In this document: positions 11,129 through 22,133 of the stretch, one piece after another
How the letters are laid out: each line of letters opens with the position of its first letter
How positions within the stretch are numbered: the stretch's first letter is position 1
DNA from: Aquanectria penicillioides
Taxonomy: Eukaryota > Ascomycota > Sordariomycetes > Hypocreales > Nectriaceae
DNA length: 64,000 bases
Assembly: GCA_003415625.1 (NCBI GenBank)
Contig: PYIU01000008.1
Location: 3,286,001-3,350,000, forward strand
Direction of reading: 5' to 3'
Notes under the pieces: generated by a model
Databases searched by the model: none
Seen by the model: only the letters and a program-made list of their open reading frames with translations
Told to the model about the DNA's origin: nothing
Translations under genes and position numbers: made by a program

Positions 11129-12822
11129 ATGAACGAAGGATTCTTTGGCGTTGCTTGCAAAACATGCCGCCGGCGTGGAAAGAAGTGCGATCGAAAACTT
11201 CCTACATGTATGAGATGCAATGAAAAAAGCATTTGGTGTGAAGGCTACCCACTTCGCTGGGTAGGAATAGCAGCAAGAGGGCGTCTTGCCACCCCCATGT
11301 CTCAGAATAACAATCATGCGGCTCCCAATGCTCCTCAGAGACGCAAATCTAACAGGTCCCCAACTGCATCCTGTGCAAAGGGAAGCGAGAATGCGAAATC
11401 GAAGGATGATAGTCAGGAGGCATATCATAGCCTGTCTAATGTCTCCAAACGAAAATCCGAGCCTTACCGAGCAACGGAAGGGCCTCAAAGAAGTGGCAGT
11501 GATTTCCTTCTTAGCCAACACAGAAATGGCTATGCTCTGTTGGATCTATATCGGCAAAATTGGAACATTCCTAACCAATTCAGCTTTGGATGCGATAACC
11601 TTGAAAAGTTGATTGGCTACTGTGCTGCGTCCACCTAATCAAGACAGAATCAATTTCAACTAACCATGATTAGATACTCAACAATTTCGCACCGCATTAT
11701 TCCTTGGGCTTGGACCAGCTGAGACACCCTATGCTTCCTACATCCTTCCCATGGCCAAGAATATCCCATCTGTGCGATTTGCGATTGCTGCATCTGCATC
11801 TTCCCACCTTGCTAAGAGACTTAACAAGGACCACCTCGAAATGCAGAGCCTTCATCTCCGACTCACGGCGACTGAACTTCTAAGGCGCTCCTTACCAAAC
11901 GACAACCGGGTCTTTGATGCAGGCTCCATGGTTTGTATGATGCTTCTTGCACAGCTTGATGTGCGTAAATACTAATGTGACCCTGGAGCCCTTCATTTTC
12001 TGACCTTGCGCTATACAGATATGCTCTGGTGATTGTACCGAGTTCGGAACACACATCAATGCGGCCATTGAGCTTGGAAGGCTACAAAGCTGGGACGAAA
12101 TGGATCGAGGCTACTTCCATCAGCGAATCACCTGGTATGTTAGAATTTCCTCTTTTCGTTATACTATTACTAAAAGGTGCAGGTCCGATATCATGAGTGC
12201 GACTACTTCTTCTAGAATGCCTCATTCAAGCTCAGCAGATGTCAAAGCAGCCTTGAGCAAATTCAAGACGCCACAAGGCAGGGAATGGGGATTTGATGTA
12301 TTCCCTTGTCCCATTGATTTGTTCGAGTATATCGCAGATATTACCATGTTGTATAAGCTGCAAACCGACTCCAAATCTCCTTCTCAAGACACTCTGAACA
12401 AGGCTATCACGTTGGGAAACGCTGTTAAATCATGGGTATGCTCGACTCACACATTTGGCCCACGCCTTCACCTCGTGGAAACATGGCGGTCAGGAATCTT
12501 GCTTTACCTGGTCCGCCTGTTTCAATTTCCAGATGCCCTATTTTCAACTGCGCAGCTTGTTAAGCATACGCTCAAGCATGCTAATACTGTTGCGCCAAGC
12601 ACCATCTGGAGACTAGCTATGATTTGGCCACTCTTGCAAGCTGGTCTATCGCTACCACAAAGTCAACACGACGATCGAGACTGGATAAGAAGCGAATTCC
12701 GAATCAATTTTAGGGCAACAGGTTGCTCTCATTTTGAACGCGCAATGAAAAATTTGGAGAGGGCTTGGGATATGGAGGATGATCATTACAACTCAATTAC
12801 ACTGGAAGTTCAAGAGATATAG
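11129..12822 (+). CDS. Zn2Cys6 transcription factor, Fungal_trans_2 type
   Basis: Four exons: 11129-11621, 11674-11960, 12019-12134, 12183-12822; 511 residues. The cysteine cluster is at the very N-terminus: CKTCRRRGKKCDR followed by CMRC and a final Cys before EGYPLRW. This and the short N-terminal spacing fit the Fungal_trans_2 (DUF3468) regulators. The segments around QQFRTALFLG and ITWSDIMSATTSSRMPH match typical blocks of that domain. The first intron uses a weak donor (GTGCTG). It follows the dehydrogenase in the same direction and converges on the deaminase. It lacks the cluster repeat upstream, so it may be a secondary regulator or an unrelated neighbour. Confidence 0.8.
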
Positions 12823-12904
12823 TAAAGCGGGCAATGATTGAATCAAAGTAGACTATCGGCTTATATCAAACTGACAATTCTATCATGACTGCTTCTCGTG
12901 AAGA

Positions 12905-14116
12905 TTAGGGATGATGTTTATCATACACAGCCCCGATTTCTTGGAGAATGGCATCTTTGACGTCCTGCTTGGCCCATGAGATGTTAACAGAGTTTCTTGC
13001 CAACAGAGCAAGGTCCTCATCTGTGAAGCCACACAACTTCTTCACAAGCAAATAATTGTGCAAAATCCACCAGCCCTCCATATAGCCGGGGTCGTCGCTG
13101 TTGACACAAATTGGAATCCCTGCGTCGAAGAGCTTGCGAATTCTCGGCCCAAGTTTATCATAGGACGAATATCGCATGTAACCCCATGGGCAAAGCGTCA
13201 TACCGATACCGCGTTGTGCGACCAGCTCGAGTAAGTCGGATCGGTCAGCGGCGTGGAGGCCGTGGTCAATTCGATCGGCCCCGGTGCCGGCCACAGTTGT
13301 TATAACCTGCGTGATGTGCTCATGCGTATTTTCCATGCCCACATCGCAGTGGGCCGTGAGTTTGAACCCATCTTGACGGGCTAAAGCAAAGACTTCCTCG
13401 AACAGCGAAGGAGGTCTGTCAGCCTCGTTGGAATCCAGACCAATGCCGACAATCATGTCTCGATACGGTAGTGCAGCTTTGTAGTGCTCCATCGCTGACT
13501 CGGGAGATAGGTCGCGGAGAAAGCACATGATCCAAGCAGATTTGACCTGATGTTGAGGGTTGTCAGATTCACGAACGCTAGCTGTGGTGTTTGAGTATCT
13601 CAGACTTACGTTCAATTCCTGCTCTGCCTTCTTCTGGGCTTCTTGAAAGCCTCCCATCATATCCTCCCAAGGTATTCCGCGGCTTGTGTGGCCTTGAGGG
13701 TCGAAAAAGGGCTCACAGTAACGGACATTCATGGATGCGGCATGCTCAAAGTAGTTCATGGCAAGGTCGAAGAAGTCAGCCTTGGTCTTCAGGGACTCGA
13801 ACCCTTGATAATAGGCGTCGAAGAATGCATCTGCCACGCTTGCGTTGTCATGGCCACGGTTAGGACCAGGCTGAATCGCGTCCATTGCGGCTTGTAATTC
13901 TTCGAGGCTGTGAAGCTCAGGCCCATTTTTGGAAATCATGACCTTGTCTGAGTTTCTCTGTGCCAATTTCCATTTCAACTCTGTTGTCAGAGTTCCTTCG
14001 ATGTGAACGTGTAGCTCCACCTTTGGCAAATCATGAACGAAGGCATGGGCAGCTTCGAGCAATTCTGCCTTCAACTTCGGGCGGTTTTCAATAGGAAAAG
14101 AGTCGTCAACGGCCAT
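12905..14116 (-). CDS. Adenosine/adenine deaminase family metal hydrolase
   Basis: Two exons, 14116-13610 and 13546-12905, with a 63-base in-frame intron (donor GTAAGT); 382 residues. The amidohydrolase TIM-barrel signatures are LPKVELHVHIEG (first metal His pair, about residues 31-42), TAHCDVG, IDHGLHA and VNSDDPGY (metal Asp). Members hydrolyse the 6-amino group of purine nucleosides or bases. The usual HAGE block, whose Glu is the catalytic proton donor, reads HCDV, so the Glu is missing and the substrate or reaction may differ. No signal peptide, so cytosolic. It lies inside the nitrilase/amidase cluster but has no cluster repeat upstream. It could act on a nitrogen-containing intermediate or be a bystander. 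Confidence 0.85.
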   Translation of the reverse strand: MAVDDSFPIENRPKLKAELLEAAHAFVHDLPKVELHVHIEGTLTTELKWKLAQRNSDKVMISKNGPELHSLEELQAAMDAIQPGPNRGHDNASVADAFFDAYYQGFESLKTKADFFDLAMNYFEHAASMNVRYCEPFFDPQGHTSRGIPWEDMMGGFQEAQKKAEQELNVSLRYSNTTASVRESDNPQHQVKSAWIMCFLRDLSPESAMEHYKAALPYRDMIVGIGLDSNEADRPPSLFEEVFALARQDGFKLTAHCDVGMENTHEHITQVITTVAGTGADRIDHGLHAADRSDLLELVAQRGIGMTLCPWGYMRYSSYDKLGPRIRKLFDAGIPICVNSDDPGYMEGWWILHNYLLVKKLCGFTDEDLALLARNSVNISWAKQDVKDAILQEIGAVYDKHHP

Positions 14117-14949
14117 GATGATTGGATTTCAAGAGGTACTGGAGAAAAAGAGCTGAGGTGTGTGTGATGAACCTCATGACTGGTTTCTGGCTGCGAATTT
14201 ATACATCATCGGTTGGGATTATGTATCACATGTCATACCCACGTATCAATATCACTGGCCCTCGAGGCCATCTATCTATCCCAAGACAGGCCACAATTTG
14301 AGCCAACTTGCATCAGAAGCAGACACATGCAACAACAGCTCGTCCCACAATTCCCCTCGCCTATGCTCAATATGGCCAACCAGAAGCAAGAGCATGGATC
14401 CATTCAGATGATTGAGTCACCAATGAACTATATCAGAGAAATGACCATGCCTAAATAGGTCACTATTTCAGCCAGCGATAAGAATTATTTCGATCCACCG
14501 TGCGACTTTACTTGCCTAGTTCCGGATCAAACCAGGCCACTCCAGCGATAATCTTGGTGGGCAACCAAATAGACGACAGAGCATATAGTCAGCCGTCAGC
14601 TATACCGCCCCCTGGTCCGAGGAAACCACCCTACCAGATAACAGACGAGTATTACGCTGTATTTACGTAACAAAGCCCAACCTTTCCGTTAGCTTTGTCC
14701 TTTGTCGAATTGCCACGGCTAAACATATCGCACTGTGCGAGGAGCGTCATTCACCCTGGCAGAATACGTCACGATTCTCCAAAACATATCCCTGCATTCC
14801 ATAAGATGAGGGGAAATGATCTATCGGACAGGTTTGGGGCCATTCCTGGGACCATGAAAAGCTGGAACTGATCAACCATCGATAGCCTGTGAACGCATAT
14901 TACTGCTATATAGCTTGCGAAGTTGAGACCTAGCCTTCAAACAGTCTAA
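14117..14949. other. Intergenic region
   Basis: Holds the promoter of the deaminase gene and the 3' flank of the nitrilase. Short open frames at 14160-14458 show no protein features. No cluster-type repeat was found. Confidence 0.5.
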
Positions 14950-16100
14950 TCAAAACTTGGACAGTTCATTGGTAACATGATCCCTGAACGTTCCATTCTG
15001 CCTTGGTACACCCGCTGGCCATCCCTCTCGAATCTGTTCCAGAATTCCCCATGATTGCTCACCGTTGACGCTGTAAGCGGGCTTGCTAGCAAAGCCAGTC
15101 GTGTTGATAGAGACCATCAAAAATGGAGAAGCTTCCGCGGGGATGATTGCAGGGATGGAGGCCATCTCAAAACCATCCGGACTAAATGCTGCTGCGCGAC
15201 CGACAGTAGGAACCAGGGTATACGCTCCGCTGTTAACGGCATACATTGAAGCTGCAGCCATGTTGACCTCTGCTGACTCCCAGTACTGGGCGGTTGGATT
15301 ATGAGGATCCGGAGTATAAGGCCATGCCGCAAGGTGAATTGCTTCTGCCTGGGCTTGCATCGGGAATGTCATCGAAGGATGGAAATGCCTGGTAAAGAAG
15401 TTAGTGTGATGAAAGGTGGAGTAAAGGATAGGGTGTGATCATACTCCCAGCATTCTAGCATGCCCATTCGTCCATATGGAGTCGAAACGACTTGCAATCC
15501 ATCCATCGTTCCATCACTCCAGATGCTGCGTTCTCCACCAGAAGGTCGAAGCTTGTGACGGTGAATCAAAACCTTTCCGGTTGGGTCAATCAAAGCCTGG
15601 GCCATGTAAATTGCATTGTCAGCCCGTTCCGAAAATGCTATGGACAGATAGATGGCATTTCGCTTCGCTGCTGAAATGAGCTTGTTCCAGTTATTGTCTC
15701 CAACCGTGATGGAGTTGTCGATGTAGTTGTAGACCCATTTCTTGATCCAGGCGGCATCGTTTCCACGAGGGTATCTTTTGTCAATATCTTAGCTTTTTAT
15801 GTTTCTTGGCCGTAAAGAGGATGAGGAGACATACCCTGGAAACCAAAGCTCTGGAAATGCAACCAGATTGGCACCTTGCCTAGCAGCACTGTCGATGTAT
15901 TTGACTCCGAGCTCCGTAGTGGCGTTGATGTCAACTCCAGAGTACACTCTGCTCAGGATTGGCTCGCTCCAGAGGGCTGGTGGAGCTCGAATAAGAGCTG
16001 CGGTGAGTGAAGTCGCTGCTTCGCTACGTATAGCCATCCCTTGGGCCAACCCCATACACGACACCACTAGGAGGCAAACAGAGCTGAGCATGTTGTGCAA
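14950..16100 (-). CDS. Secreted nitrilase (carbon-nitrogen hydrolase family)
   Basis: Three exons, 16100-15835, 15774-15445, 15388-14950; 344 residues, close to the usual nitrilase length once the leader is removed. The E-K-C catalytic triad is complete: Glu84 in FPELWFPGY, Lys163 in RHKLRPSGGERSIWSDG, Cys197 in GMLECWEHFHPS. The CWEH block, rebuilt across intron 2, is typical of true nitrilases and cyanide hydratases rather than amidases. The first 20-25 residues form a hydrophobic leader (SSVCLLVVSCMGLAQG), suggesting secretion, which is unusual for this mostly cytosolic family. Activity: nitrile to acid plus ammonia. Divergent from the ThDP enzyme across a region with two CGG-N7-CCG repeats. 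Confidence 0.88.
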
Positions 16101-16939
16101 ACTGTTCGTAAGTTTGGGTAAAAAGATCGAGTGTGACTTACACTTTTCATGACTGAGATCTTTTGCCCTTACTTATAGACGAGGTCTTCAAGTGCTGCTA
16201 TCCCTTATCATGAGCAGCTACTCGGCGCTTCTGAAGTCGTATCCATAGCCTGTTCATTATCACCGACGTTGAGCCGGCTCATTAAAAGATAGTACACTGA
16301 TTGCTATGATAAGCTAAGCGATACTCTGACAAAAAGAAACTCAAACGGTGTGGCGGGAAGATGCTGATAAGACTGGATGTGGCCTCTGACCATGTGGTAG
16401 GGCGGTGGACCCCATGCCTTTGAGAATTCCCCATCAAAGAACACACCGTTGAGCGCCACGAGTAGCTTAGTTTTGAAGTCAACACCAAATGTTTTATCAA
16501 TGATCACCAAACGACCTTTATTCCTGTTGAATTGGTCGTGCGTTGTGCAATTCGTCTGATTCTTCCTGTCCGGGATGACCAGCCTCCTGCTCCCTCCCCC
16601 ATCCCCATTTCCATCATTGGTCGATAGTGTATGATGTTATTTTGGCCAATTTACATACATTATCTAAGGAATTGAGTTCCCCTTTGTTATGTCCCCGTTG
16701 ATGGTTTTTTGAAATGAACAGATTGATACATGATCGCTTCCCTTGGCCCCAATCGCGTACTCTCTTGAGTTCAACAACGGATGGTTCAGATATTGTGCCT
16801 CGAAAAGAGAACACCATCCACAAAATTTGCTACCAAGATAAGTTTAAGCTCATATAGCCTTTCTCCTTTTTTCTACTCGTAAAATGTGCCAAATACTTGT
16901 TCTCGTTCCTAATCATCTGACTTAGGTCGAAGTGGGGAA

Positions 16940-16952
16940 CGGGACATTCCCG
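16940..16952. promoter_or_regulatory. CGG-N7-CCG inverted repeat, site D
   Basis: Reads CGGGACATTCCCG, nearly identical to site F upstream of the amidase. It lies 114 bases before the start codon of the ThDP enzyme. Confidence 0.7.
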
Positions 16953-16978
16953 GTGCCGTCTGCACAGATTCAGGTATC

Positions 16979-16991
16979 CGGGTAGCTCCCG
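16979..16991. promoter_or_regulatory. CGG-N7-CCG inverted repeat, site E
   Basis: Reads CGGGTAGCTCCCG. It shares the core TAGCTCCCGA with site G of the amidase promoter. So the two promoters each carry one D/F-like and one E/G-like site in the same order. Confidence 0.7.
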
Positions 16992-17065
16992 AACTCTATC
17001 ACAGCTATCATTGTTATCTATTTTTATAAGACAGCGGTGTGTGTTACGTTTTATCATCTTGATTC

Positions 17066-19118
17066 ATGCAATCATTATCTTTGCCTACTTATCTCACTGG
17101 AACTATGTGTGTGAATTAGCTAACTCTTTTGGCACGCGGCGTGATGCTAACTCGGTTAGGTATACAACATCATTCGCCTTCTTCGAGGCCTTGATCGAGG
17201 TCAGCATCCCCAGACCAATTTTCATGTTGAATCCATGTCATTAACCTTGCAAAGGCGGGGGTCAAGAACTGCTTCGTCAACCTCGGCTCCGATCACCCCA
17301 GTATCCTGGAAGCTATGGTCAAGGGTCAGCAGGAGAACCTAGATAAGTTCCCTCGTATCATAACATGCCCTAATGAGATGGTGGCACTGTCGATGGCTGA
17401 TGGATACGCCCGACGAACAAACGAAGCCCAATGTGTCATCGTTCATGTAGATGTGGGCACATCTGGGCTGGCTGCTGCGATCCACAACGCGTGCACGGGG
17501 AGAGCCCCCGTTCTGATTTTTGCTGGGCTCTCTCCTTACACCATTGAGGGGGAACTCACCGGGTCTCGAACGGAGTTTATGTAAGATCATTTCGATTCCA
17601 ATGTGGGGTTGACTGAGGCTAACGAGACCAACAGCCACTGGATGCAGGACATCGTAGACCAAAAGCAGATTGTGGCCCAATACTGTCGTTATGTCGGCGA
17701 AATAAAGACGGGCAAAAATGTCAAGCAAATGGTCAGGAGGGCTATTCAATTCGCGACAAGTGATCCAAAGGGCCCCGCGTACTTGATGGGAGCACGCGAA
17801 GTCATGGAGGAAGTGCTTGACCCATACAGCATTAACCCAGCGCACTGGCAACCCGTGGGTCCTTCAGGCCTCCCTCCGGATGCCGTCTCTGAGATAGCCA
17901 CGTCATTGGCCCATGCTACTCAGCCCCTTGTTATCACAGGCTATAGCGGTAGAAACCATGCGGCCGTGGCTAGCCTTGTGGAGCTTGCTAATATTATCAA
18001 GGGCTTGCGAGTTCTAGACACAGGCGGCTCCGACATGTGCTTCCCAGCGGACCACCCAGGCTGGCTTGGCATGAAGTACGGAGTTGACGAGGCAATCAAG
18101 ACGGCAGACGTGTTGCTTGTCTTGGACTGCGACGTCCCGTGGATCAATACGTTGTGTACGCCTGGTCCTACTGCCAAAATCTTTCACCTCGATGTCGACG
18201 TTTTGAAACAATCCATGCTCGTGTTCTACATCAACGCCGAGAAGAGATACCGTGTCGATGCCCATACGGCTCTCGGCCAAATTGTGGCATTCTTGAGGTC
18301 ATCTCCAGCCTTATCAGATCGTCTTGCCAGTGCAGAGTTAGAGGATCGATGGATTTCCCTGCAACAGAATCACTCTAAGCTGATCCAGTCGTTGGACGCC
18401 AAGGCCAAGCCATACGACAATGGCTCCATGAATGCAGCATATGTTTGCTCACTGTTGCGCAAGACACTTCCCGAAGACACCATATTTGCCGTCGAAGCAG
18501 TTACAAATACAATCACAGTTGCTGAGCAGATTCGTGCAGAAACTCCGGGGCAATGGATCAACTGCGGTGGTGGTGGTTTAGGCTGGAGTGGTGGCGGCGC
18601 CCTTGGAATCAAGCTTGCCGTTGACGCCGAGGTCGCTGATGGGCAGAGAAAGAAAGTAGTGGTGCAGATTGTGGGCGATGGGAGCTTCCTCTTTAGCGTC
18701 CCTGCTAGTGTCTACTGGATATCACATAGATATGGTATCCCTATATTGACTATAGTTTTAAACAACAAAGGTAATGCCAAGCCTACCCTACTAACAAAGA
18801 GCTTATCTATGCCCATGCGCCTCCCTCATGATCGACTAGGCTAATTGGAAGCTTTTAGGATGGAATGCGCCTCGAAGATCTATGCTTCTAGTTCATCCAG
18901 ATGGACCAGCTTCGAAGGTATCAAACAAAGAGCTGAATATATCCTTTGATCCCCCACCAAATTACTCAGAGATTGCAAGGGCAGCGAGCGACGGCGAAAT
19001 ATTTGCGGCAAGGGTCAGGGTGGTTGATGAACTAAAAGATGCTTTAAGCGAAGCTATCAAATCAGTTCATTCTGGGACATCAGCAGTTCTAGATATCGCC
19101 GTCAACTCAATGACATAA
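17066..19118 (+). CDS. Thiamine-diphosphate-dependent enzyme (benzoylformate decarboxylase / acetolactate synthase type)
   Basis: Five exons: 17066-17106, 17160-17199, 17255-17580, 17635-18770, 18859-19118; 600 residues, the usual size of the ALS/POX/decarboxylase family. The two tiny first exons give an N-terminus leading into YTTSFAFFEALIEAGVKNCFVNLGSDHPS; exon 1 is the least certain part. The conserved Glu that activates the ThDP aminopyrimidine is Glu68 (CPNEMVALSMADGYA). The ThDP/Mg motif GDGSF is near residue 483, followed by NNKGWNAPRRS. The glycine-rich GGGGLGWSGGGALG stretch is also typical. No membrane segment or signal peptide, so cytosolic or peroxisomal. Likely a 2-ketoacid decarboxylase or lyase; family membership alone does not give the substrate. 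Two CGG-N7-CCG sites lie upstream. Confidence 0.83.
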
Positions 19119-19531
19119 GTCTTGTGAATTGGAATAGTAATTAGCTGAGAAGAAACATTATACAGGGTGGCGAGATCTTGATGCCTCGAATTGGTGTTGG
19201 CAGTGTAGCCTACCCTGTAGTCAAATTTGACTCCAAAACAGCAATAGAGAACCAAATTTCATTATTTTATTGAAAAGAAAAACGGGTTTTAAGTTTAAAA
19301 TGTTTTTGAAATATTAATTAGGTGCCTCCTGTCTTCGTTCAACAACAATAGATTCATAAATCGTTCTTTAATCATGAGCTCTATGCAAATTTGAAGCTCA
19401 GATGGATGAAAAATCAAACAGGCCTGATTTAGACGATCTGTACGTTTAAAATATTACAGTAGAAGTGGCTAAACCTGATTTGTTCCTTCTTCGGTGTCTC
19501 GAGGTATGATGCTTCGATCCAACTTTCGACG

Positions 19532-19544
19532 CGGGACAATCCCG
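19532..19544. promoter_or_regulatory. CGG-N7-CCG inverted repeat, site F
   Basis: Reads CGGGACAATCCCG; differs from site D by one base in the spacer. Confidence 0.65.
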
Positions 19545-19554
19545 GTTGTTGAGT

Positions 19555-19567
19555 CGGATAGCTCCCG
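19555..19567. promoter_or_regulatory. CGG-N7-CCG inverted repeat, site G
   Basis: Reads CGGATAGCTCCCG; shares the spacer and right arm with site E. It follows site F by 10 bases. Confidence 0.65.
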
Positions 19568-20158
19568 AGTTCATGGCCCACAAAAACACACGCGATAACG
19601 CACCTCATAGTATCGGACTTTATGGAATAGATTTCATGCATATTTATCGGATAATAAAATATGAGCGGATTTTTATCTCATGTGTTTGTGGTTTTATGGT
19701 GATATGTTCATTTCTATCCGCGGACCCCCCACACTTGGCAGCCCCACTGATGCAGATGGATGCAGTACGGGAATCCAAACAGGCGACAACGAACCCACTG
19801 GCAATGGGCAAGACATGGTTTTGTTTATCCAGAAGGATTGCATGGACTGGCCAAGCGTCTACACATGGGCTCGCTAGCGTTGCTCAAGGATTAGACGAGT
19901 ATCCACTGTAGATAACTTGAATCGCAGTAAGATACCAGTGCTGTGAGAAATCCCTCTGACACTGATCTACTGGCCCTAGTAACCTTGTGAGTAGCTCTGG
20001 CGTGGTTCCGACAACTGGATTCGGTTGTAGCTCTAAATCTTGTGCTTATCGGATTTGTTCATGACAGGCTTGCTACCTTCCATGTTATAAAAACGGGGAT
20101 TGGCAATTGTTTCTTGGCCTTTTCGATTCATCGCCATCTTGCGACAACCGAGCCCATC

Positions 20159-22133
20159 ATGTTCTCATTTTTGTGGAAGAATCCCGAAAATGCCGTTGCT
20201 ATCTTCCTAGCTGCCTCTCTTTGTCAGAGGGTTGCCGCCATGGACATTGTTAATCATGGCCTGGTCCTTAGTCTCAACAATCTGTCCTATTATGTTGATA
20301 CAGAAAGCCCCCAGGGATATCTGGCAAAAGATCTGATTCCGCACTACAATGAGACAGTTCCTGGTGGTCTGCTGCCAATTACCATCATTGACACCAAGAA
20401 TTCCGAGTTCAATGATACGATGTTGGATACGTCCATCGGTTATTTCACGGAGAACGATGATGTTTTCAATGGCGGCTTTCTCAATGGTAAATCCTGAATA
20501 CATTGTGTCTGTATCTTATCCGCAATACTAATTCTCTGTAGCTGTCTATGTCCGTCCTGCTTCGGAATGCACACCCATCGCCATCGACGTCTCAACTGGG
20601 AGGACCGCTACGAGTTACGAAGTGTCAAGCGTAAAGGCAATCACCCTTTCCTTGAAGGTGCCTCAGGGCCCCTATGTCTTATCGCCAGTTTCTGGAGCAT
20701 TGTTTATTCCCTATAGGCTGTACTCTGATGTTCAAGGTGCATTTTCCCAAGGCGTTGTCCCCGATTCTGATGGCAAATACAAGCCGCTTTCAGCAGCGCT
20801 GCCAGGGTCCAACTCGATCACTATTGCAGTGCCTTCTCGACTATACCACACGCCGAGCGCTGCTCTTCCCCTCGCAGGAGTTCGTCTGGGTATTAAGGAC
20901 ATTTATGATGTTGCAGGAATCAAGACCGGAGCTGGAAGTCGTGCCTATTATGATATTTACCCTGAAGCAAACGTCACTGCCCTAGCAGTGAAGCGCCTTA
21001 TTGATGCCGGGGCTATCATCATCGGCAAGATGAAAACCACCCAGTTTGCAGCCCCTGAAAACGCGCGTGACGCTATGGATTATCAGACCCCCTTTAATCC
21101 ACGTGGAGATGGATACCAAGAAGCCGGCTCTTCATCATCTGGGCCTGGTGCTGGGGTTGCTTCATATCGCTGGCTTGACCTCGCACTTGGGTCTGATACC
21201 GGCGGTTCAGTTCGTGTACCCGCCGAGAACAACGGTATCTTTGGCAACAGACCGACACATAACCTTGTTGAGCTTACCAATGTCGTCCCGCTTGCTCCCC
21301 AGCTTGACTCCGCTGGATTCCTGGCCCGAGATCCAAAACTTTGGTCCACGGCGTGTCATGTGCTCTATTCAAACATGACTACCAACTACACGTCCTACCC
21401 CAAGAGTGTCATTACATATGCTCTCCCTGAAGCCGGGGGCCAAAGTCTCACACCTGGGGACCAGGTGGTTGTTGATTTCGTGGAAAAACTAAGCAGTTTT
21501 CTCTCTGCCAATGTGTCCAAGTTTGACTACGAAGCGCAGTGGAAGGTATCTCACCCCGCCGATACTCCTGAGGATTTGCAAGATTTCCTTGCTCCCACTT
21601 GGGCCGTTCTTGCAGGCCAGGAGCAGACAAGGCTCGTCCGTGACAAGTTTTTTCGTGACTATGCCGCGATTTACGATGGCCGCACTCCATTCGTCAACCC
21701 TTCTACTAATGGTAGCTGGGTGTGGGCCGACTCTCTGCCACCTCTGGTCGACGAAGCGGTGTTGAACAAAACTACCTTTAAGAATTGGTGGAATACAGAG
21801 GTTCTGCCTCCTAACCCTGAGACCTGCTCAGAGAGTGTTGCACTATACACCTTCCGAGATGCGACCCCCGCCTACAGGAACGTATATGGCAGCCCGATGG
21901 GCACGGGTGGCAAGCTCATTGGTGTCTTGTATGGGCTCAACTCTGGTTTTATTTCCCCCCTGGCCGGGAATCCCGACTTTTCTATTCCCTTGGGCCAAGT
22001 ATCATACCAGAGCTCTGTTTCCAAACATAAGGAGAATTTGCCCGTCGCTGTCCGAATTATGGCGGCCCCTGGGTGCGATGCTATGTTGCTTGATTTGATC
22101 AATGAGCTAGTTAGTGCTGGTATTCTGCCATAA
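20159..22133 (+). CDS. Secreted amidase-signature hydrolase
   Basis: Two exons, 20159-20486 and 20542-22133; 639 residues. The amidase-signature Ser-cisSer-Lys triad is complete: Lys228 in LGIKDIYD, cis-Ser about 308 in GSSSSGPG, nucleophile Ser332 in GSDTGGSVR, with the typical 24-residue Ser-Ser spacing. The first about 26 residues form a leader ending ASLCQRVAA, and many N-x-S/T sites follow, so secretion is likely. An N-terminal extension of roughly 200 residues precedes the core; fungal amidases of this kind carry such a region with no known role. The start at 20159 is chosen over an in-frame codon at 20042 because it places the leader at the N-terminus. It cleaves amides to acids and ammonia. 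It shares cluster repeats with the ThDP enzyme and regulator. Confidence 0.85.

Larger units (their letters stand above)
16101..17065. promoter_or_regulatory. Divergent promoter region, nitrilase / ThDP enzyme
   Basis: A 965-base region between genes transcribed away from each other. It carries sites D and E, 75-126 bases before the ThDP enzyme start and about 840 bases from the nitrilase start. Short ORFs show no protein features. Confidence 0.6.
19119..20158. promoter_or_regulatory. Upstream region of the amidase gene
   Basis: A 1,040-base region without a convincing gene. It carries sites F and G about 590-630 bases before the amidase start. Open frames such as 19546-19911 have no family features. 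Confidence 0.5.

Noticed and set aside
21957..21975. CGGGAATCCCG inverted repeat in the amidase coding region
   Set aside because: Spacer is 5 not 7 bases and it lies inside coding sequence, so it is not counted with the seven sites.
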